DNA of 63,685 nucleotides from Coxiellaceae bacterium (GTDB taxonomy: Bacteria; Pseudomonadota; Gammaproteobacteria; Berkiellales; Berkiellaceae), in assembly GCA_947478905.1 (NCBI GenBank), contig CANJXG010000004.1:1-63685 (forward strand). The letters run 5' to 3'. Below, in pieces: positions 11,123 to 21,165 of this stretch. Position numbers and translations under genes: made by a program. The first letter of the stretch is position 1. Every line of letters begins with the position of its first letter. The notes below the pieces were generated by a model. That model saw only the letters and a list, made by a program, of their open reading frames with translations, was not told the DNA's origin and did no database searches.

Positions 11123-11695
11123 TCAACTCGTATGTAATTGTTTCATTGCCTGCTCACATTCGCCCCTGAGCAGGTATGGCAAAATATCAATTGCAGACTC
11201 TAAACTGTTTATAATTTTTATACCATCGTCTATGGATGGTTTATGCAAAACGTAATTGACAACATCATCTTTATGACCTGGATGACTAATGCCAATACGT
11301 AAGCGATAAAATGCACGGGTCCCTAATTTAGCAAAAATATCCCTTAGTCCGTTATGACCTCCATGGCCCCCTTCTAATTTTAGACGCACGCTTCCTACTG
11401 GTAAATCTAATTCATCATGGGCAATCAGAATTTCCTCAGGTTGGATATTATAAAATTTAGAAAGCGTGGATACGGTATCTCCACTGAGGTTCATATAAGT
11501 TGTAGGGATAGCAAGTTTACAATTTTGTGTTCCCACGTCAATTTGGGCAACTAGACTTTTAAATTTAGATTCGATTTGTAGTTTAGTGTGATAGTGATCA
11601 CACAATTTTGAAATAAACCAACTGCCTGCGTTGTGGCGAGTATCTTTATATTGGGGGCCAGGATTTCCTAGCCCCACAATGAGTTTTATAGCCAC
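11123..11695 (-). CDS. pth: Peptidyl-tRNA hydrolase
   Basis: Releases tRNA from peptidyl-tRNA that dropped off ribosomes. The N-terminus [22 protein letters not shown] carries the catalytic His (about residue 21), and [17 protein letters not shown] and [10 protein letters not shown] are all family signatures. It is 190 aa long. The gene directly abuts rplY upstream and is followed by ychF, the conserved rplY-pth-ychF order. The start ATG at 11695 is adjacent to the rplY stop. Confidence 0.96.
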   Translation of the reverse strand: MAIKLIVGLGNPGPQYKDTRHNAGSWFISKLCDHYHTKLQIESKFKSLVAQIDVGTQNCKLAIPTTYMNLSGDTVSTLSKFYNIQPEEILIAHDELDLPVGSVRLKLEGGHGGHNGLRDIFAKLGTRAFYRLRIGISHPGHKDDVVNYVLHKPSIDDGIKIINSLESAIDILPYLLRGECEQAMKQLHTS

Positions 11696-12388
11696 TTACT
11701 TTTTATCTTTTTTAGTATCAGCTTTTTGTTCAGCTGGCGCTTTAGTAGTAGCTTTTCCTTCTGGCTGAGTGACGTCTTCTACAACCGTTTCTTCTTCTAC
11801 AGCCACTTTTGGTAAATGAATGCTTACAACAGATACATCGTTATCAGCACCATGATGCAAGGCTGTTGAACTCACCCCTTTTGGTAATGAGATATCAGAA
11901 ATATGTACAATCTGATTTAATTCTACATTAGCCAGATCCACTTCAATAAATTCTGGTAGATCAGAAGGTAAACAGGTAATTGCAAGTTCAGTCATTTGAT
12001 GAGAAATACGTCCGCCAGCTTGAACCCCTACCGCAGTTTCTTCATTGATAAAATGTAAAGGCACATTCATATGTAAAGGTTTATTCATGTCCACTCTTTG
12101 AAAGTCCATATGCTGGATATAGGGCTTATAAGGGTGGCGTTGCATTGCTTTTAGAATGACTTTCTCAGGTTGACCATTGATGGTGAGCGTTAAGATATTC
12201 GCATAAAAGCCATCATTCTCAAGCGCTTTTCTTACAATGCGTTGTTCAAGTGAAATAGAGCGTGGTGCTTTTGAAGCTCCATAAACGATTCCAGGAATTA
12301 AATCCTCAAGACGACGTAGGCGGCGGCTCGCACCTTTCCCCAAATCGTTTCGTTCGGTGGCATCTAGTGTAAATGGTGTAGTAGCCAT
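11696..12388 (-). CDS. rplY: 50S ribosomal protein L25 / Ctc form
   Basis: Binds 5S rRNA in the large ribosomal subunit. At 230 aa it is the long general-stress (Ctc/TL5) form: an L25 domain (residues 1-95, with ERNDLGKGASRRLRR and PGIVYG) followed by a beta domain and a low-complexity Lys/Thr/Glu tail. The ATG at 12388 has a GGAG ribosome site nearby. It is the first gene of a minus-strand run with pth and ychF. The prs gene normally found just upstream is absent; an unrelated divergent gene starts at 12609 instead. Confidence 0.94.
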   Translation of the reverse strand: MATTPFTLDATERNDLGKGASRRLRRLEDLIPGIVYGASKAPRSISLEQRIVRKALENDGFYANILTLTINGQPEKVILKAMQRHPYKPYIQHMDFQRVDMNKPLHMNVPLHFINEETAVGVQAGGRISHQMTELAITCLPSDLPEFIEVDLANVELNQIVHISDISLPKGVSSTALHHGADNDVSVVSIHLPKVAVEEETVVEDVTQPEGKATTKAPAEQKADTKKDKK

Positions 12389-12608
12389 GAATTAATTTCT
12401 CCGAGAGTGAAATGAAATTTTAAGTTGTATTGCTCTGCGACCAAACAATACGTAAGTTAACCAATTAAATCAATAAGTTAATGGTTATAGCGTTCAAATT
12501 TTAACTTAGTTAAGAGGGATTTGCAATTAAGACGCTCAACAAAGTGAACTTTTCTTGTAGTTGAACAACTAATATACATGAAATATTGAATTATAGGGGG
12601 AGTAATCC

Positions 12609-15245
12609 ATGACTTTTAAAGAGCGTATACAACAATTTCGCAATAGAGTCCGTGTAGCGCGTTTTGTCAAAGACTTGAACCAGGGGAGGCAGCTTGATTT
12701 ATTAAGTCGTACTAAATATTGGGCAGCGCATGCAGATCAGGTACAAAGTTATGCTGACATGGAGTGTAATTGGGCTTTATTGCCAAGTTCTGTGATTAAG
12801 GATTTACCCAATATAATAGATTTATTAAGAACTGATCTTCATCAAAGCTATTTAGAAAAAAGATTCGCACAGGCTGGCCGATTTGGAATACTAGGCGCTG
12901 CTGTAGTCAAAGGTCTAGCGAATGTAGGGTACGCGGGTGTATCAAGACTACAGGATGTTAAAGTAGCCTTTGAGAATACAGATATGTTGGATATTTTAAA
13001 CAATAAGCAATTGATGGGGATGATAGAAAATAAGTGGGCAAGAGATTATTGGAGCGCGCATCCAGAGGAATATCGTGATTTTGGATCCAAAAGTGAATGT
13101 GAATGGGTGTTATTGCCTAAAGATCTAGAACAACAACTGTATGATTTTATTGACCCTATGAATGTGTCGGTGAGGCAAAAAAGAAGAAAAGCTAAAGAAA
13201 AAAAAGTGCCCCTCAATGCGTCCTACAAGCAAGCTTTTGTATGTCTCAATAAAGGACTAGATGCTTTGCATGATATTAGAAAAGCCCAAGTCCAGCAATT
13301 GAATCAGGAAATAAAAGTATCTGAAGAAACAATAAAGGGGCTGATGGAAGCAAATAAAGAGCTGAACGTAGAGGAATTACGCAAAGCCTATACCAAATTA
13401 AATGCCCTTCAGGCACAAAAAATTAACAGTCGAGAAATTTATTCGCAATTACCATCTGGAGTTGAGAAAGCAAAAATAGATGTGCCTATATCCGAGTTTA
13501 AAAAAGCACTTGGTCAAGCGGCAGTGGACGGGTTGGAGATAGCTAAAATTGATTTAGCGACTTATGCGTTAGGAGAAGATCCCTATAATATAATTGGTCC
13601 ATTTTATACCCAAGTTTTATCAGAAGAAGAAAAAGAAACGAATCGAGAAATACTAACAGAGATCACCCAAAAATCAATCGATCCTCTATGCAAACAAAGA
13701 GCGCAAGTCGCATTAAATATCGATAATATTAAAATGCACAGAGCGGTTTATTCACAAGCAATGGTTTCTGATTTGCGCAGTTTAGCTAGAATTTCAAGAA
13801 CGGGAGGGGATCTTGCAACTCGATTATGGGCTAATAATTTTTGTAATACGATTTTAAATGATGAAGCCTATACACTCTATAAAAAAGATATGAGGATCTA
13901 TCTTGATCAAGAAAGAGAATTAGCGCATAAGGCAGATACGCTTAAGGTTAAATTATATGAACAACAGACTCTTGTAAATCAAAAACCGCCTGTCTCCTCC
14001 TTTCGCGCTTGGTTTGATAGATTCGTCTCTCAGTTTTTAGGTTTATTTTCAAGTTCATTACCCAATGAAGTGTTTGTTGAAAAAGAGCCTCAAAGTGAAT
14101 TTGGAGAGATATTGACTGAAGCAGAAAAAATGGACTTTGAATTATGCTCTCATGAAGAATTGAAACATGTATGTAATATCTTATGGGAAGAATATTATGA
14201 CAATAAGAAAGCTAATAATTCGAACGCCGCATGGCGTTTAAAAAAAGCACAAATGGCAGAGGATATTTATGTTCGTAGAACCAGTGGCAAGCCAGAAAAT
14301 CCAGATAAAAAAGCTGATTTAGCCGTTTTAAGTATTCAGGATTTACAGTCTTATTTATTTGAAATTCAATATCGTGTAAAAAAGACTGATCAAAAAATGT
14401 TAGAAGTTCAGCAAGCATTAGAGCAAGCCACAGCGCAAGGCCCCCTTGAGGATTGGAAGCGTCAAAGTTTAGAATGGGATGTAAAGTGGGCGCAGCAGAA
14501 CAAAGCACAAGAAGATCAATATGCTGCGTTTATAGGAAAAATTTTGGCAAAAAAAATAGGCGATAAAGTAGAAGAGGCCAATAGTATTTTGATTAATCCT
14601 CAAGCATCGTTAGTTCAAAAAGAACAGGCTAGAGCAGATTTGACAGCATTACAAAAAGATACTAAAAAGGTCTTGGATGTAACCGACGCGTTTATACTTA
14701 CAGAAAAAGTACATATAGATGAGAATAAAGTGATTTCTCCTGCTTTAGTACAAAAAAAATCTGAGGCTCGAGCGCGCCTTGGTAATCTTGAGCAATTAAA
14801 AGCGTTACAGATGCCTGCATTTTTAGCAGCAAAAGGGAGAAGTGGTAAAATATTAGAGCGCATGCTGGATGCAGCAGCCCAAGCAGAAGATCTTCCCGAT
14901 GCTCTATATTCAAATCCTGAACAAATAGCTATCGAACTTTTAGAGGTAGAACTGAGCTTGAGACAAGAGCAGTTAGAGGCAGCCAAACAGAACCGTGACG
15001 AAAAACAAAGCTTACTATGTAACTTAGTAAGGCCTAAACAGGGTATAGGTGGATACCTATCTTCATTTTTCTGGACGCCTGAACCAGCGAGTCCTGAGGA
15101 CATAGCGCAAGCAATGTCAGAGCGCGCTGCTGCTCTGAGCGATTATAATGTGTGTCAAGCAAGCTATGACAGCTTATTAGACATTTATAACGCTAGAGAA
15201 GATAATCCAAAGAAGCAGGGTAGGGAATTAAATAGAAATGAATAA
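12609..15245 (+). CDS. Large coiled-coil protein of unknown function (878 aa)
   Basis: I do not recognise the family. The ATG follows a strong AGGGGGAG ribosome site. The protein has no signal peptide or membrane segment and is rich in Gln, Glu, Lys and Ala with long predicted coiled-coil stretches (about residues 230-300, 420-460, 590-680, 780-850). It contains a degenerate internal repeat: residues ~36-67 (KYWAAHADQ...CNWALLP) and ~147-178 (DYWSAHPEE...CEWVLLP), sharing YW-x-AH and C-x-W-x-LLP. It lies between rplY and tRNA-Gln, where prs is usually found, and is transcribed against both flanks. The features resemble orphan effector-like proteins of intracellular bacteria, but that is inference. 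Confidence 0.8.
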   Translation: MTFKERIQQFRNRVRVARFVKDLNQGRQLDLLSRTKYWAAHADQVQSYADMECNWALLPSSVIKDLPNIIDLLRTDLHQSYLEKRFAQAGRFGILGAAVVKGLANVGYAGVSRLQDVKVAFENTDMLDILNNKQLMGMIENKWARDYWSAHPEEYRDFGSKSECEWVLLPKDLEQQLYDFIDPMNVSVRQKRRKAKEKKVPLNASYKQAFVCLNKGLDALHDIRKAQVQQLNQEIKVSEETIKGLMEANKELNVEELRKAYTKLNALQAQKINSREIYSQLPSGVEKAKIDVPISEFKKALGQAAVDGLEIAKIDLATYALGEDPYNIIGPFYTQVLSEEEKETNREILTEITQKSIDPLCKQRAQVALNIDNIKMHRAVYSQAMVSDLRSLARISRTGGDLATRLWANNFCNTILNDEAYTLYKKDMRIYLDQERELAHKADTLKVKLYEQQTLVNQKPPVSSFRAWFDRFVSQFLGLFSSSLPNEVFVEKEPQSEFGEILTEAEKMDFELCSHEELKHVCNILWEEYYDNKKANNSNAAWRLKKAQMAEDIYVRRTSGKPENPDKKADLAVLSIQDLQSYLFEIQYRVKKTDQKMLEVQQALEQATAQGPLEDWKRQSLEWDVKWAQQNKAQEDQYAAFIGKILAKKIGDKVEEANSILINPQASLVQKEQARADLTALQKDTKKVLDVTDAFILTEKVHIDENKVISPALVQKKSEARARLGNLEQLKALQMPAFLAAKGRSGKILERMLDAAAQAEDLPDALYSNPEQIAIELLEVELSLRQEQLEAAKQNRDEKQSLLCNLVRPKQGIGGYLSSFFWTPEPASPEDIAQAMSERAAALSDYNVCQASYDSLLDIYNAREDNPKKQGRELNRNE

Positions 15246-15249
15246 AATA

Positions 15250-15324
15250 TGGCTGGGGTGCCAGGATTCGAACCTGGGAATGCTGGGATCAAAACCCAGT
15301 GCCTTACCACTTGGCGACACCCCA
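15250..15324 (-). tRNA. tRNA-Gln (TTG)
   Basis: On the minus strand the acceptor TGGGGTG (5' end at 15324) pairs with CACCCCA at 15254-15260. The anticodon stem CTGGG/CCCAG encloses the loop TTTTGAT with anticodon TTG. The T-arm CCCAGGTTCGAATCCTGG is well formed, and CCA is encoded at 15250-15252 after discriminator G. The position between lolB and rplY matches the conserved lolB-ispE-tRNA-Gln-prs-rplY order of Gammaproteobacteria, except that ispE and prs are missing here. Confidence 0.95.
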
Positions 15325-15453
15325 ATAATATAAAACTTTAATACATTAAAATTTCAATTCAATGGGTTTCCATTTTGAGGCTTCCTCGAAGCTTTGTCAA
15401 TAACAATTAATAAAAAATTTTAAAAAATAAAAAAATTTTTGATAAATTTTAAG

Positions 15454-16080
15454 TTATTTATCCCAATAGTTTATAACTAATTTTAAACTATTATTTTCTT
15501 TTTTTATTTTTAAGTTGCAAGGCAAAATTAAGTTTGGATCTTGTTTGTGCTGTATATAATCAACATATTGAATTTCCCAGGCATTTTGTTTTAGGCTAGT
15601 CACTAGCCCAGTTTTATTATGGATACTATAATTCAGAGGGTGAGTAGGATCGGGTAAACCTTTAATCCAATATTGTAAGCTGCTTACCGGAAAATATAAT
15701 CCTGTTTCGTCATAAATTAATTTTTCTGGCGAAAGAGCTTCCCTTCTTTGGCCATTTGAAGTTACAAAGATTGCTTTTTTATTTTTTGTATTTCCTTTTA
15801 AATAGCCTCCCCCTATCCCAAGAGGGCCAAAGAATTGTATTTTATAAGCGGGTCCTTGTTGTTTCCATATAAAAGAAGCACTATGGGCTTGCGTTGTGTT
15901 TGAAGCCGCTATTTTTCCTTCTGCTGTCCAATTATGTAATTCATTTAACTTTCTATTATGATTCTCTATAGTAACTTGATTACGAGAGGGCAGATCTATT
16001 TTTTGTGGCGTGCTAGAGCAGCCTGTGAGTAATAGAGTAGAAAATAATATAGAAGTACTATAACGAAAAAATACGGACAT
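15454..16080 (-). CDS. lolB: Outer-membrane lipoprotein insertion protein LolB
   Basis: LolB receives lipoproteins from LolA and inserts them into the outer membrane. The 208-aa product begins with a lipoprotein signal peptide with lipobox LLTGC (Cys about residue 21). The mature N-terminus contains NWTAEGKIA, and IQFFGPLGIGGGYLKG is a typical LolB core. The C-terminus with LKIKKENNSLKLVINYW is also standard. It lies next to tRNA-Gln and the TPR gene; ispE, its usual downstream partner, is not present. Confidence 0.9.
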   Translation of the reverse strand: MSVFFRYSTSILFSTLLLTGCSSTPQKIDLPSRNQVTIENHNRKLNELHNWTAEGKIAASNTTQAHSASFIWKQQGPAYKIQFFGPLGIGGGYLKGNTKNKKAIFVTSNGQRREALSPEKLIYDETGLYFPVSSLQYWIKGLPDPTHPLNYSIHNKTGLVTSLKQNAWEIQYVDYIQHKQDPNLILPCNLKIKKENNSLKLVINYWDK

Positions 16081-16175
16081 ACACGGAAATTCCTTATCTG
16101 ATGAAGATACACTTTTTTGCTTAATGTAAGATACCAGAATTAAGGTAAACAGGGAATGATTATTCTGTCATTTTT

Positions 16176-16184
16176 TGGTATAAT
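16176..16184 (+). promoter_or_regulatory. Extended -10 promoter of the L,D-transpeptidase-like gene
   Basis: The bases TGGTATAAT form a perfect extended -10 (TGn + TATAAT), placing a start of transcription near 16191 and a leader of about 49 bases before the ATG at 16240. No good -35 is visible, which is expected for an extended -10 promoter. A GGAGCA ribosome site lies in the leader. Confidence 0.55.
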
Positions 16185-16239
16185 AAAAAGCCTATTAGTC
16201 ACAGACAATTTACAATTAATCTAGGAGCAGCACTGATTA

Positions 16240-16908
16240 ATGAAGCGTTTTTTTTGTAACACATTCATATTCATAACAATATTATTGTGTACCCATCAGA
16301 TCCAAGGGGCTGAGCAAGGCTCTTCTGACTCTCTTCCCGAAAGACTGTCTAACTTAACTGGCTTAGATTCAAAAGTGATCAATATGGCGCTCAAAGCGCG
16401 CAAGGTCGCGATGAAGAAAGACGGGCTTGAAAAAGCAAATACACTCACCATTATTGATTACTCTAAACCCTCGACGCATAAACGGTTATGGGTTTTAGAT
16501 TTAAAAACAGTGACTGTATTATTTAATACTTTTGTTGCACATGGAAGAGGAACTGGGGCTAATATTGCCGAGTTTTTTTCTGATAAAAATGGTTCGCACC
16601 AATCTAGTTTAGGCGTGTTTAAAACGGGCTCTACTTATCATGGTAGTCATGGTTCTTCTTTAAATTTACATGGTTTAGAAAAAGGATTTAATGGAAATGC
16701 TTACAGTCGAAGAATCGTCATTCATGCTGCAGATTATGTAAATGAACATATAGCACAACATCATGGGCGTTTAGGATTAAGTCACGGGTGCCCTGCTTTA
16801 AATCCGAAAGTAACTTCGGCTATTATTCATAAAATAAAAAATGGTAGTTTAATTTTTGCTTATTATCCAGATAAAAACTGGTTAAATCGCTCTCATTATT
16901 TAAATTAG
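16240..16908 (+). CDS. Secreted murein L,D-transpeptidase-like protein (YkuD_2 type)
   Basis: A 222-aa protein with a Sec signal peptide (residues 1-23, ending QGA). The mature part resembles the L,D-transpeptidase catalytic-domain family PF13645: TIIDYSKPSTHKRLWVLDL, a GVFKTGSTYHGSHG segment, a conserved RIVIHAADYV, and the active-site-like LSHGCPALNP with the catalytic Cys near residue 185. Such proteins are predicted to form or edit 3-3 crosslinks in peptidoglycan or attach proteins to it. It sits as a lone plus-strand gene between lolB and the TPR gene, overlapping the TPR gene by 4 bases tail-to-tail. The activity is inferred from motifs only. Confidence 0.8.
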   Translation: MKRFFCNTFIFITILLCTHQIQGAEQGSSDSLPERLSNLTGLDSKVINMALKARKVAMKKDGLEKANTLTIIDYSKPSTHKRLWVLDLKTVTVLFNTFVAHGRGTGANIAEFFSDKNGSHQSSLGVFKTGSTYHGSHGSSLNLHGLEKGFNGNAYSRRIVIHAADYVNEHIAQHHGRLGLSHGCPALNPKVTSAIIHKIKNGSLIFAYYPDKNWLNRSHYLN

Positions 16909-18713
16909 TTATTTTTTAGCGTCTGACGCATCGCTTTTAATAAAGCTTCATGTTCTGGGTGTGCTTTGAGGGCTTTTTCCCAAATTTGTTTTGCTTGTTC
17001 TTGTTTGTTCATAGCCCATAACACTTCTCCTAAGTGCGCCGCTATTTCAGGATCAGGAAGTAGGGTGAGTGCCTGTTGTAATAGAATGACTGCTTTTTCA
17101 GAATTGCCCATTTTAAATTCTAACCATCCCATACTATCTAAAATGGAAGGATTATTGGGCGAAAGTGCCAGGGCTTTTGATAAAATTTCATTTGCTTCTT
17201 TATGCCGTGTGGTTTTATCGGCCAATATAAATCCCAATCCATTTAAGGCATTTACGTGATTCGAATCTATTGCTAAAATAGATTTCAAGTCTTTTTCTGC
17301 CGTTTGAATATCTGAGATTTTTTCAGACAACATAGCACGCGTAAATATTAATTCAATATCATTAGGGGTATCTTGCATGAGGCCATTGACTAAAATTAAG
17401 GCTTCCTTATATTTTTTGATGGACGCTAAAACTTCGACTTTTGCTATTGCAATCTGTCTGTCTTCTTCAGCGGTATTGGCTTCAAGGTTGTTTAAAATTG
17501 TCAAAGCTTGTGTTGAATTTTTTAAGCTATTATAAAGTAAACTTGCACGAATGTTAGCCATTATATAAAAAGGTGGGTTTTGTACTTTTTGATAGAATTC
17601 AATGGCCTCTAAGGGGTTGGATTGCAGATCACTCAGGCGCCCTAGAAAATAACGTGCTAGATCACTTTGATCTGGTAATTTTTCTAATTTTTCTAATAAA
17701 ATTTTTGCTTGAGCAAACCAATGCCCTTCCATACTTAAACGCGCTAATCCAAATAATTCAGCGGCACTTAATCCTTCCATTTTTGTTAATAAAACTAATT
17801 GATTGTATGCTTTTTGAGGTTGATTTTGTTCATAGTAAAACTGGATATAAAATAGTTTTAATTCAATGTTTTTGGGCTGTTTTTGGAGTTGAGCATCAAA
17901 AAATTGCTGTGCTTTTTCAATTTGATTCGTACTTAAAAGAGATTGAGTATATACTATAATAGCTTGTGTATCAGTAGGGTCAGATTCAAGTGCTTTGTGG
18001 CTATTGGTTAGCGCCTTTTGAGCATCAGATTGAAATAGATAAATTTGGCTTAGGGCCAGATAAGCATTTTTACTTTGAATGTGCTCTAATGTTTCCACAA
18101 TGTGTGCTCTATCTAGAGGATCTTCAAGTTGCTTATATAAAGCTAACCATTGATCACAGGCTTGAGCGGGATCGAGTTGATCAATTTGTTTGAAAAACAC
18201 GGCTGCTTGTTTAATATCACCGATTCTGATTAAAATAGCTGCCATTGTTAGTTTTGCTTCTAAATTACTTGGATCGCTTTTGACCCATAAGCCAGCAGCT
18301 TCTTGCGCTTGAGGGATTGCGCCATATAACAAGGCAACTTCAGTTGCCCGTTTACTTATGCTTGGATCTTGGGTTTCTTTAGCAACCCGGATATAATTTG
18401 TCAGGGCGATCTTGAGATCACCACGACTTAAAGCTAATTCAGCTTCTAATAACGGTTCTAGGTAATTTTTTGATAAACTAGCATCAACATTAGATGAACT
18501 AGACGATTGTTTTTGTATCTTAGTTTCTATAGTAGGGCTCGTATTAGGAGCAGGCAATGTCTTAGTACCTGCTTTTGAAGATATCTTATTAAGATAATAA
18601 ATATGATTTGGATCAAAGGATTCTGAAAAAGGAGTACTTCCACTCAGTAGAAGAAGGCCCGTAGTAAAAAGGCTGAGAATGCTTACAGTCATTAAAGGGC
18701 CAAGTTGCTTCAT
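16905..18713 (-). CDS. Membrane-anchored tetratricopeptide-repeat protein
   Basis: A 602-aa protein with an N-terminal hydrophobic segment (residues 8-24) that probably anchors it facing the periplasm. About a dozen TPR-like helical pairs follow from about residue 80 to the end, for example VNALNGLGFILAD, SILDSMGWLEFKMGNSEKAV and EIAAHLGEVLWAMNKQEQA. The position between hemA and lolB matches the TPR gene at this locus in Pseudomonas and relatives. TPR proteins mediate protein-protein contacts; the partners are unknown. It is divergent from hemA across a 75-base gap. Confidence 0.85.
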   Translation of the reverse strand: MKQLGPLMTVSILSLFTTGLLLLSGSTPFSESFDPNHIYYLNKISSKAGTKTLPAPNTSPTIETKIQKQSSSSSNVDASLSKNYLEPLLEAELALSRGDLKIALTNYIRVAKETQDPSISKRATEVALLYGAIPQAQEAAGLWVKSDPSNLEAKLTMAAILIRIGDIKQAAVFFKQIDQLDPAQACDQWLALYKQLEDPLDRAHIVETLEHIQSKNAYLALSQIYLFQSDAQKALTNSHKALESDPTDTQAIIVYTQSLLSTNQIEKAQQFFDAQLQKQPKNIELKLFYIQFYYEQNQPQKAYNQLVLLTKMEGLSAAELFGLARLSMEGHWFAQAKILLEKLEKLPDQSDLARYFLGRLSDLQSNPLEAIEFYQKVQNPPFYIMANIRASLLYNSLKNSTQALTILNNLEANTAEEDRQIAIAKVEVLASIKKYKEALILVNGLMQDTPNDIELIFTRAMLSEKISDIQTAEKDLKSILAIDSNHVNALNGLGFILADKTTRHKEANEILSKALALSPNNPSILDSMGWLEFKMGNSEKAVILLQQALTLLPDPEIAAHLGEVLWAMNKQEQAKQIWEKALKAHPEHEALLKAMRQTLKNN

Positions 18714-18788
18714 AAGTAGGAATCCTTTTTTAGGTCATTATTCCGTAGTTCATGGGTTACTTAGTTAATCGGCAGGATAAAAAAAAAC

Positions 18789-20060
18789 GTGAGCATAAAT
18801 TTTATTAATTCCCCTCAAGACTTAATCGTGTTAGGGATTAATCATGAAACTGCTTCATTTGCAGTGCGGCAAAAAGTAGCCTTTGCAAAAGAACACATTC
18901 AGCCAGCACTCGTTGATTTTTTAAAAGTTTCACAGATAACTGAAGCTGCGCTTTTGTCAACTTGTAATCGTACTGAATTTTATTGTGGTAGTTCGGATGT
19001 CGCGGCTATTACACAGTGGTGGGAAAATTATCTTGATATCAGTACGCAGGCCCTAGAACCTTATTTGTATTGCCATGTGAATGCCGATGCGGTAAGACAT
19101 ATGATGCAAGTCGCTTGTGGTCTAAAATCAATGATTTTAGGCGAATCTCAAATTTTAGGTCAGCTTAAAGAGGCGTTTGAAATTGCTCAAAGTGCAGGCG
19201 CGCTTAAAAAGCGGTTAAGTAAATTATTTCAAGCCTCCTTTTTTGTTGCCAAACAAATTAGAACACAAACTAGTATTGCTAAATGTCCTGTTTCTATAGC
19301 CTATGCAGCAACCCATTTAGCGAAAAAAATGTTTCCGGATATTACCAAAGCCAATGTATTACTCATTGGTGCAGGAGAAAATATTGAATTAGTAGCGCGT
19401 CATTTATGTCAACTAGGCATTCAACAATTAAAAGTTGCAAATCGTAGTATAATAGGCGCTCAAAGATTAGCACAGCGTTTTGGGGGAGAAGCATTATTGT
19501 TAGAAGATATTGCTCAATATTTACCTTCTATTGATATTGTAATTAGCTCCACCGCGAGCCCCCATCCTATTGTTAGCTTTGATTTAGTTCAAAAAGCTTT
19601 AAAGGGGCGTAAAAATCATCCTATTTTTATGGTAGATTTAGCCATGCCATGTGATATTGATCCTTTAGTTGCACAACATGAAGATGTTTATTTGTATACT
19701 ATTGATGACTTACAAAGTTTGGTAGAGATAAATAAAGCCTCTCGGCAACAAGCTGCACTTGAGGCTAATCGTATTATTGATTTACAAGTTAATCATTATA
19801 TGCATTGGTTAGGATCGCAACAAGCAATACAAAAACTTTGCTTATTTAGAGACAATGTAGATAAAATAAAAATAAAAGAGCGCGATAAAGCGCTGCAACT
19901 ATTGCAAAAAGGAATAGATCCTAAAATTGTGATACATCAATTAACACATAATTTAACTCAAAAAATAATGCATCAACCCACTATTTTATTAAAAGCTTCA
20001 GTGAAAGGGGCAGAAAAAAAAGTAGGTACTGTTGCAGAGTTATTTGAAAATTTAGGATAA
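18789..20060 (+). CDS. hemA: Glutamyl-tRNA reductase HemA
   Basis: First committed step of C5 tetrapyrrole (heme) synthesis: NADPH-dependent reduction of glutamyl-tRNA to glutamate-1-semialdehyde. [18 protein letters not shown] opens the catalytic domain; the nucleophile Cys is in [11 protein letters not shown] (about residue 58). [13 protein letters not shown] and the Rossmann segment [17 protein letters not shown] follow, then the dimerisation domain. It is 423 aa long. The start is GTG with AGGAT about 11 bases upstream. It is followed after 7 bases by prfA, the standard hemA-prfA-prmC operon. Confidence 0.96.
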   Translation: MSINFINSPQDLIVLGINHETASFAVRQKVAFAKEHIQPALVDFLKVSQITEAALLSTCNRTEFYCGSSDVAAITQWWENYLDISTQALEPYLYCHVNADAVRHMMQVACGLKSMILGESQILGQLKEAFEIAQSAGALKKRLSKLFQASFFVAKQIRTQTSIAKCPVSIAYAATHLAKKMFPDITKANVLLIGAGENIELVARHLCQLGIQQLKVANRSIIGAQRLAQRFGGEALLLEDIAQYLPSIDIVISSTASPHPIVSFDLVQKALKGRKNHPIFMVDLAMPCDIDPLVAQHEDVYLYTIDDLQSLVEINKASRQQAALEANRIIDLQVNHYMHWLGSQQAIQKLCLFRDNVDKIKIKERDKALQLLQKGIDPKIVIHQLTHNLTQKIMHQPTILLKASVKGAEKKVGTVAELFENLG

Positions 20061-20067
20061 AAAGATC

Positions 20068-21165
20068 ATGAAAGACTCTATTAAAAATAAATTAATGACT
20101 ATAGCAGAACATCATGAAGAGCTGAGTGCTCTATTGGGTGATGCTAGTATTATTAATAATCAAGACAAATATAAAAGTCTTTCTAAAGAATATTCTGATT
20201 TAGAGCCTATTGTAAGTTTATTCTCTCAATATAATAAAGTTTTAGAATCCCAACTTGGCGCTCAAGAATTGTTAATAGATCCCGATTCAGATTCGGATAT
20301 GAAATTAATGATAGAAGAAGAATTAGAAGATACCAAACAAGTACTGCAAGAACTTGAAATTCAACTTAATTTATTATTACTTCCTCAAGATCCAGATGAT
20401 AATAAAAATGCTTATTTAGAAGTCCGAGCGGGTACAGGGGGCGATGAAGCTGCTATTTTTTCAGGTGATTTATTTAGGATGTATGCTAAATTTGCTGAAA
20501 GCAAGCGTTGGAAAGTAGAAGTGATGAGTGAGCACGAAGGCGATCATGGAGGGTATAAAGAAATTATTTTGCACATTACTGGGCAAAATGTATATCAATA
20601 TTTAAAATTTGAATCAGGCACCCATCGTGTGCAACGTGTTCCTAAAACTGAATCTCAAGGTCGAGTACACACTTCAGCTTGTACGGTTGCGGTATTACCA
20701 GAAGTAGAGGAAGTCGAAGCAATTGATATCAATCCTGCTGATCTTCGAATTGATACTTATCGGGCTTCTGGTGCGGGTGGGCAGCATGTTAATAAAACAG
20801 ATTCTGCAGTACGTATTACTCATATTCCCACTGGTTTTGTTGTGGAATGTCAAGAAGAGCGTTCACAGCATAAAAATAAAGCCAAAGCAATGGCTTTATT
20901 GAGTTCCAGAATGCTCAATGCAGAAAAAGAAAAGCATCAAAAAACACAATCTTTAACCCGTAAACTATTAGTAGGTTCAGGAGATCGTTCCGAACGAATA
21001 AGAACGTATAATTTTGCCCAATCCCGAGTGACGGATCATCGCATTAATTTAACATTATATAAATTAGACGAAATTTTAGAAGGGAAATTAGAGGACTTGT
21101 CAGAGCCGTTACAACGAGAGTATCAATCTGATTTGCTCGCCTCTTTAGAGGGATTAAGTGAATAA
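20068..21165 (+). CDS. prfA: Peptide chain release factor 1
   Basis: Recognises UAA and UAG stop codons and triggers peptide release. The catalytic GGQ motif lies in [15 protein letters not shown] near residue 233, whose Gln is the substrate of the downstream PrmC. The stop-codon-reading PXT-type region lies in [17 protein letters not shown] (about residue 190). The 365-aa length is normal. The gene starts 7 bases after hemA and overlaps prmC by 8 bases. Confidence 0.97.
   Translation: MKDSIKNKLMTIAEHHEELSALLGDASIINNQDKYKSLSKEYSDLEPIVSLFSQYNKVLESQLGAQELLIDPDSDSDMKLMIEEELEDTKQVLQELEIQLNLLLLPQDPDDNKNAYLEVRAGTGGDEAAIFSGDLFRMYAKFAESKRWKVEVMSEHEGDHGGYKEIILHITGQNVYQYLKFESGTHRVQRVPKTESQGRVHTSACTVAVLPEVEEVEAIDINPADLRIDTYRASGAGGQHVNKTDSAVRITHIPTGFVVECQEERSQHKNKAKAMALLSSRMLNAEKEKHQKTQSLTRKLLVGSGDRSERIRTYNFAQSRVTDHRINLTLYKLDEILEGKLEDLSEPLQREYQSDLLASLEGLSE

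Noticed and set aside
11097-11126. Upstream start for ychF giving ten more residues
   Set aside because: The family begins at MGFTCGIVG and a good GAGGGG ribosome site precedes that ATG; the ATGA overlap with pth may be coincidental.
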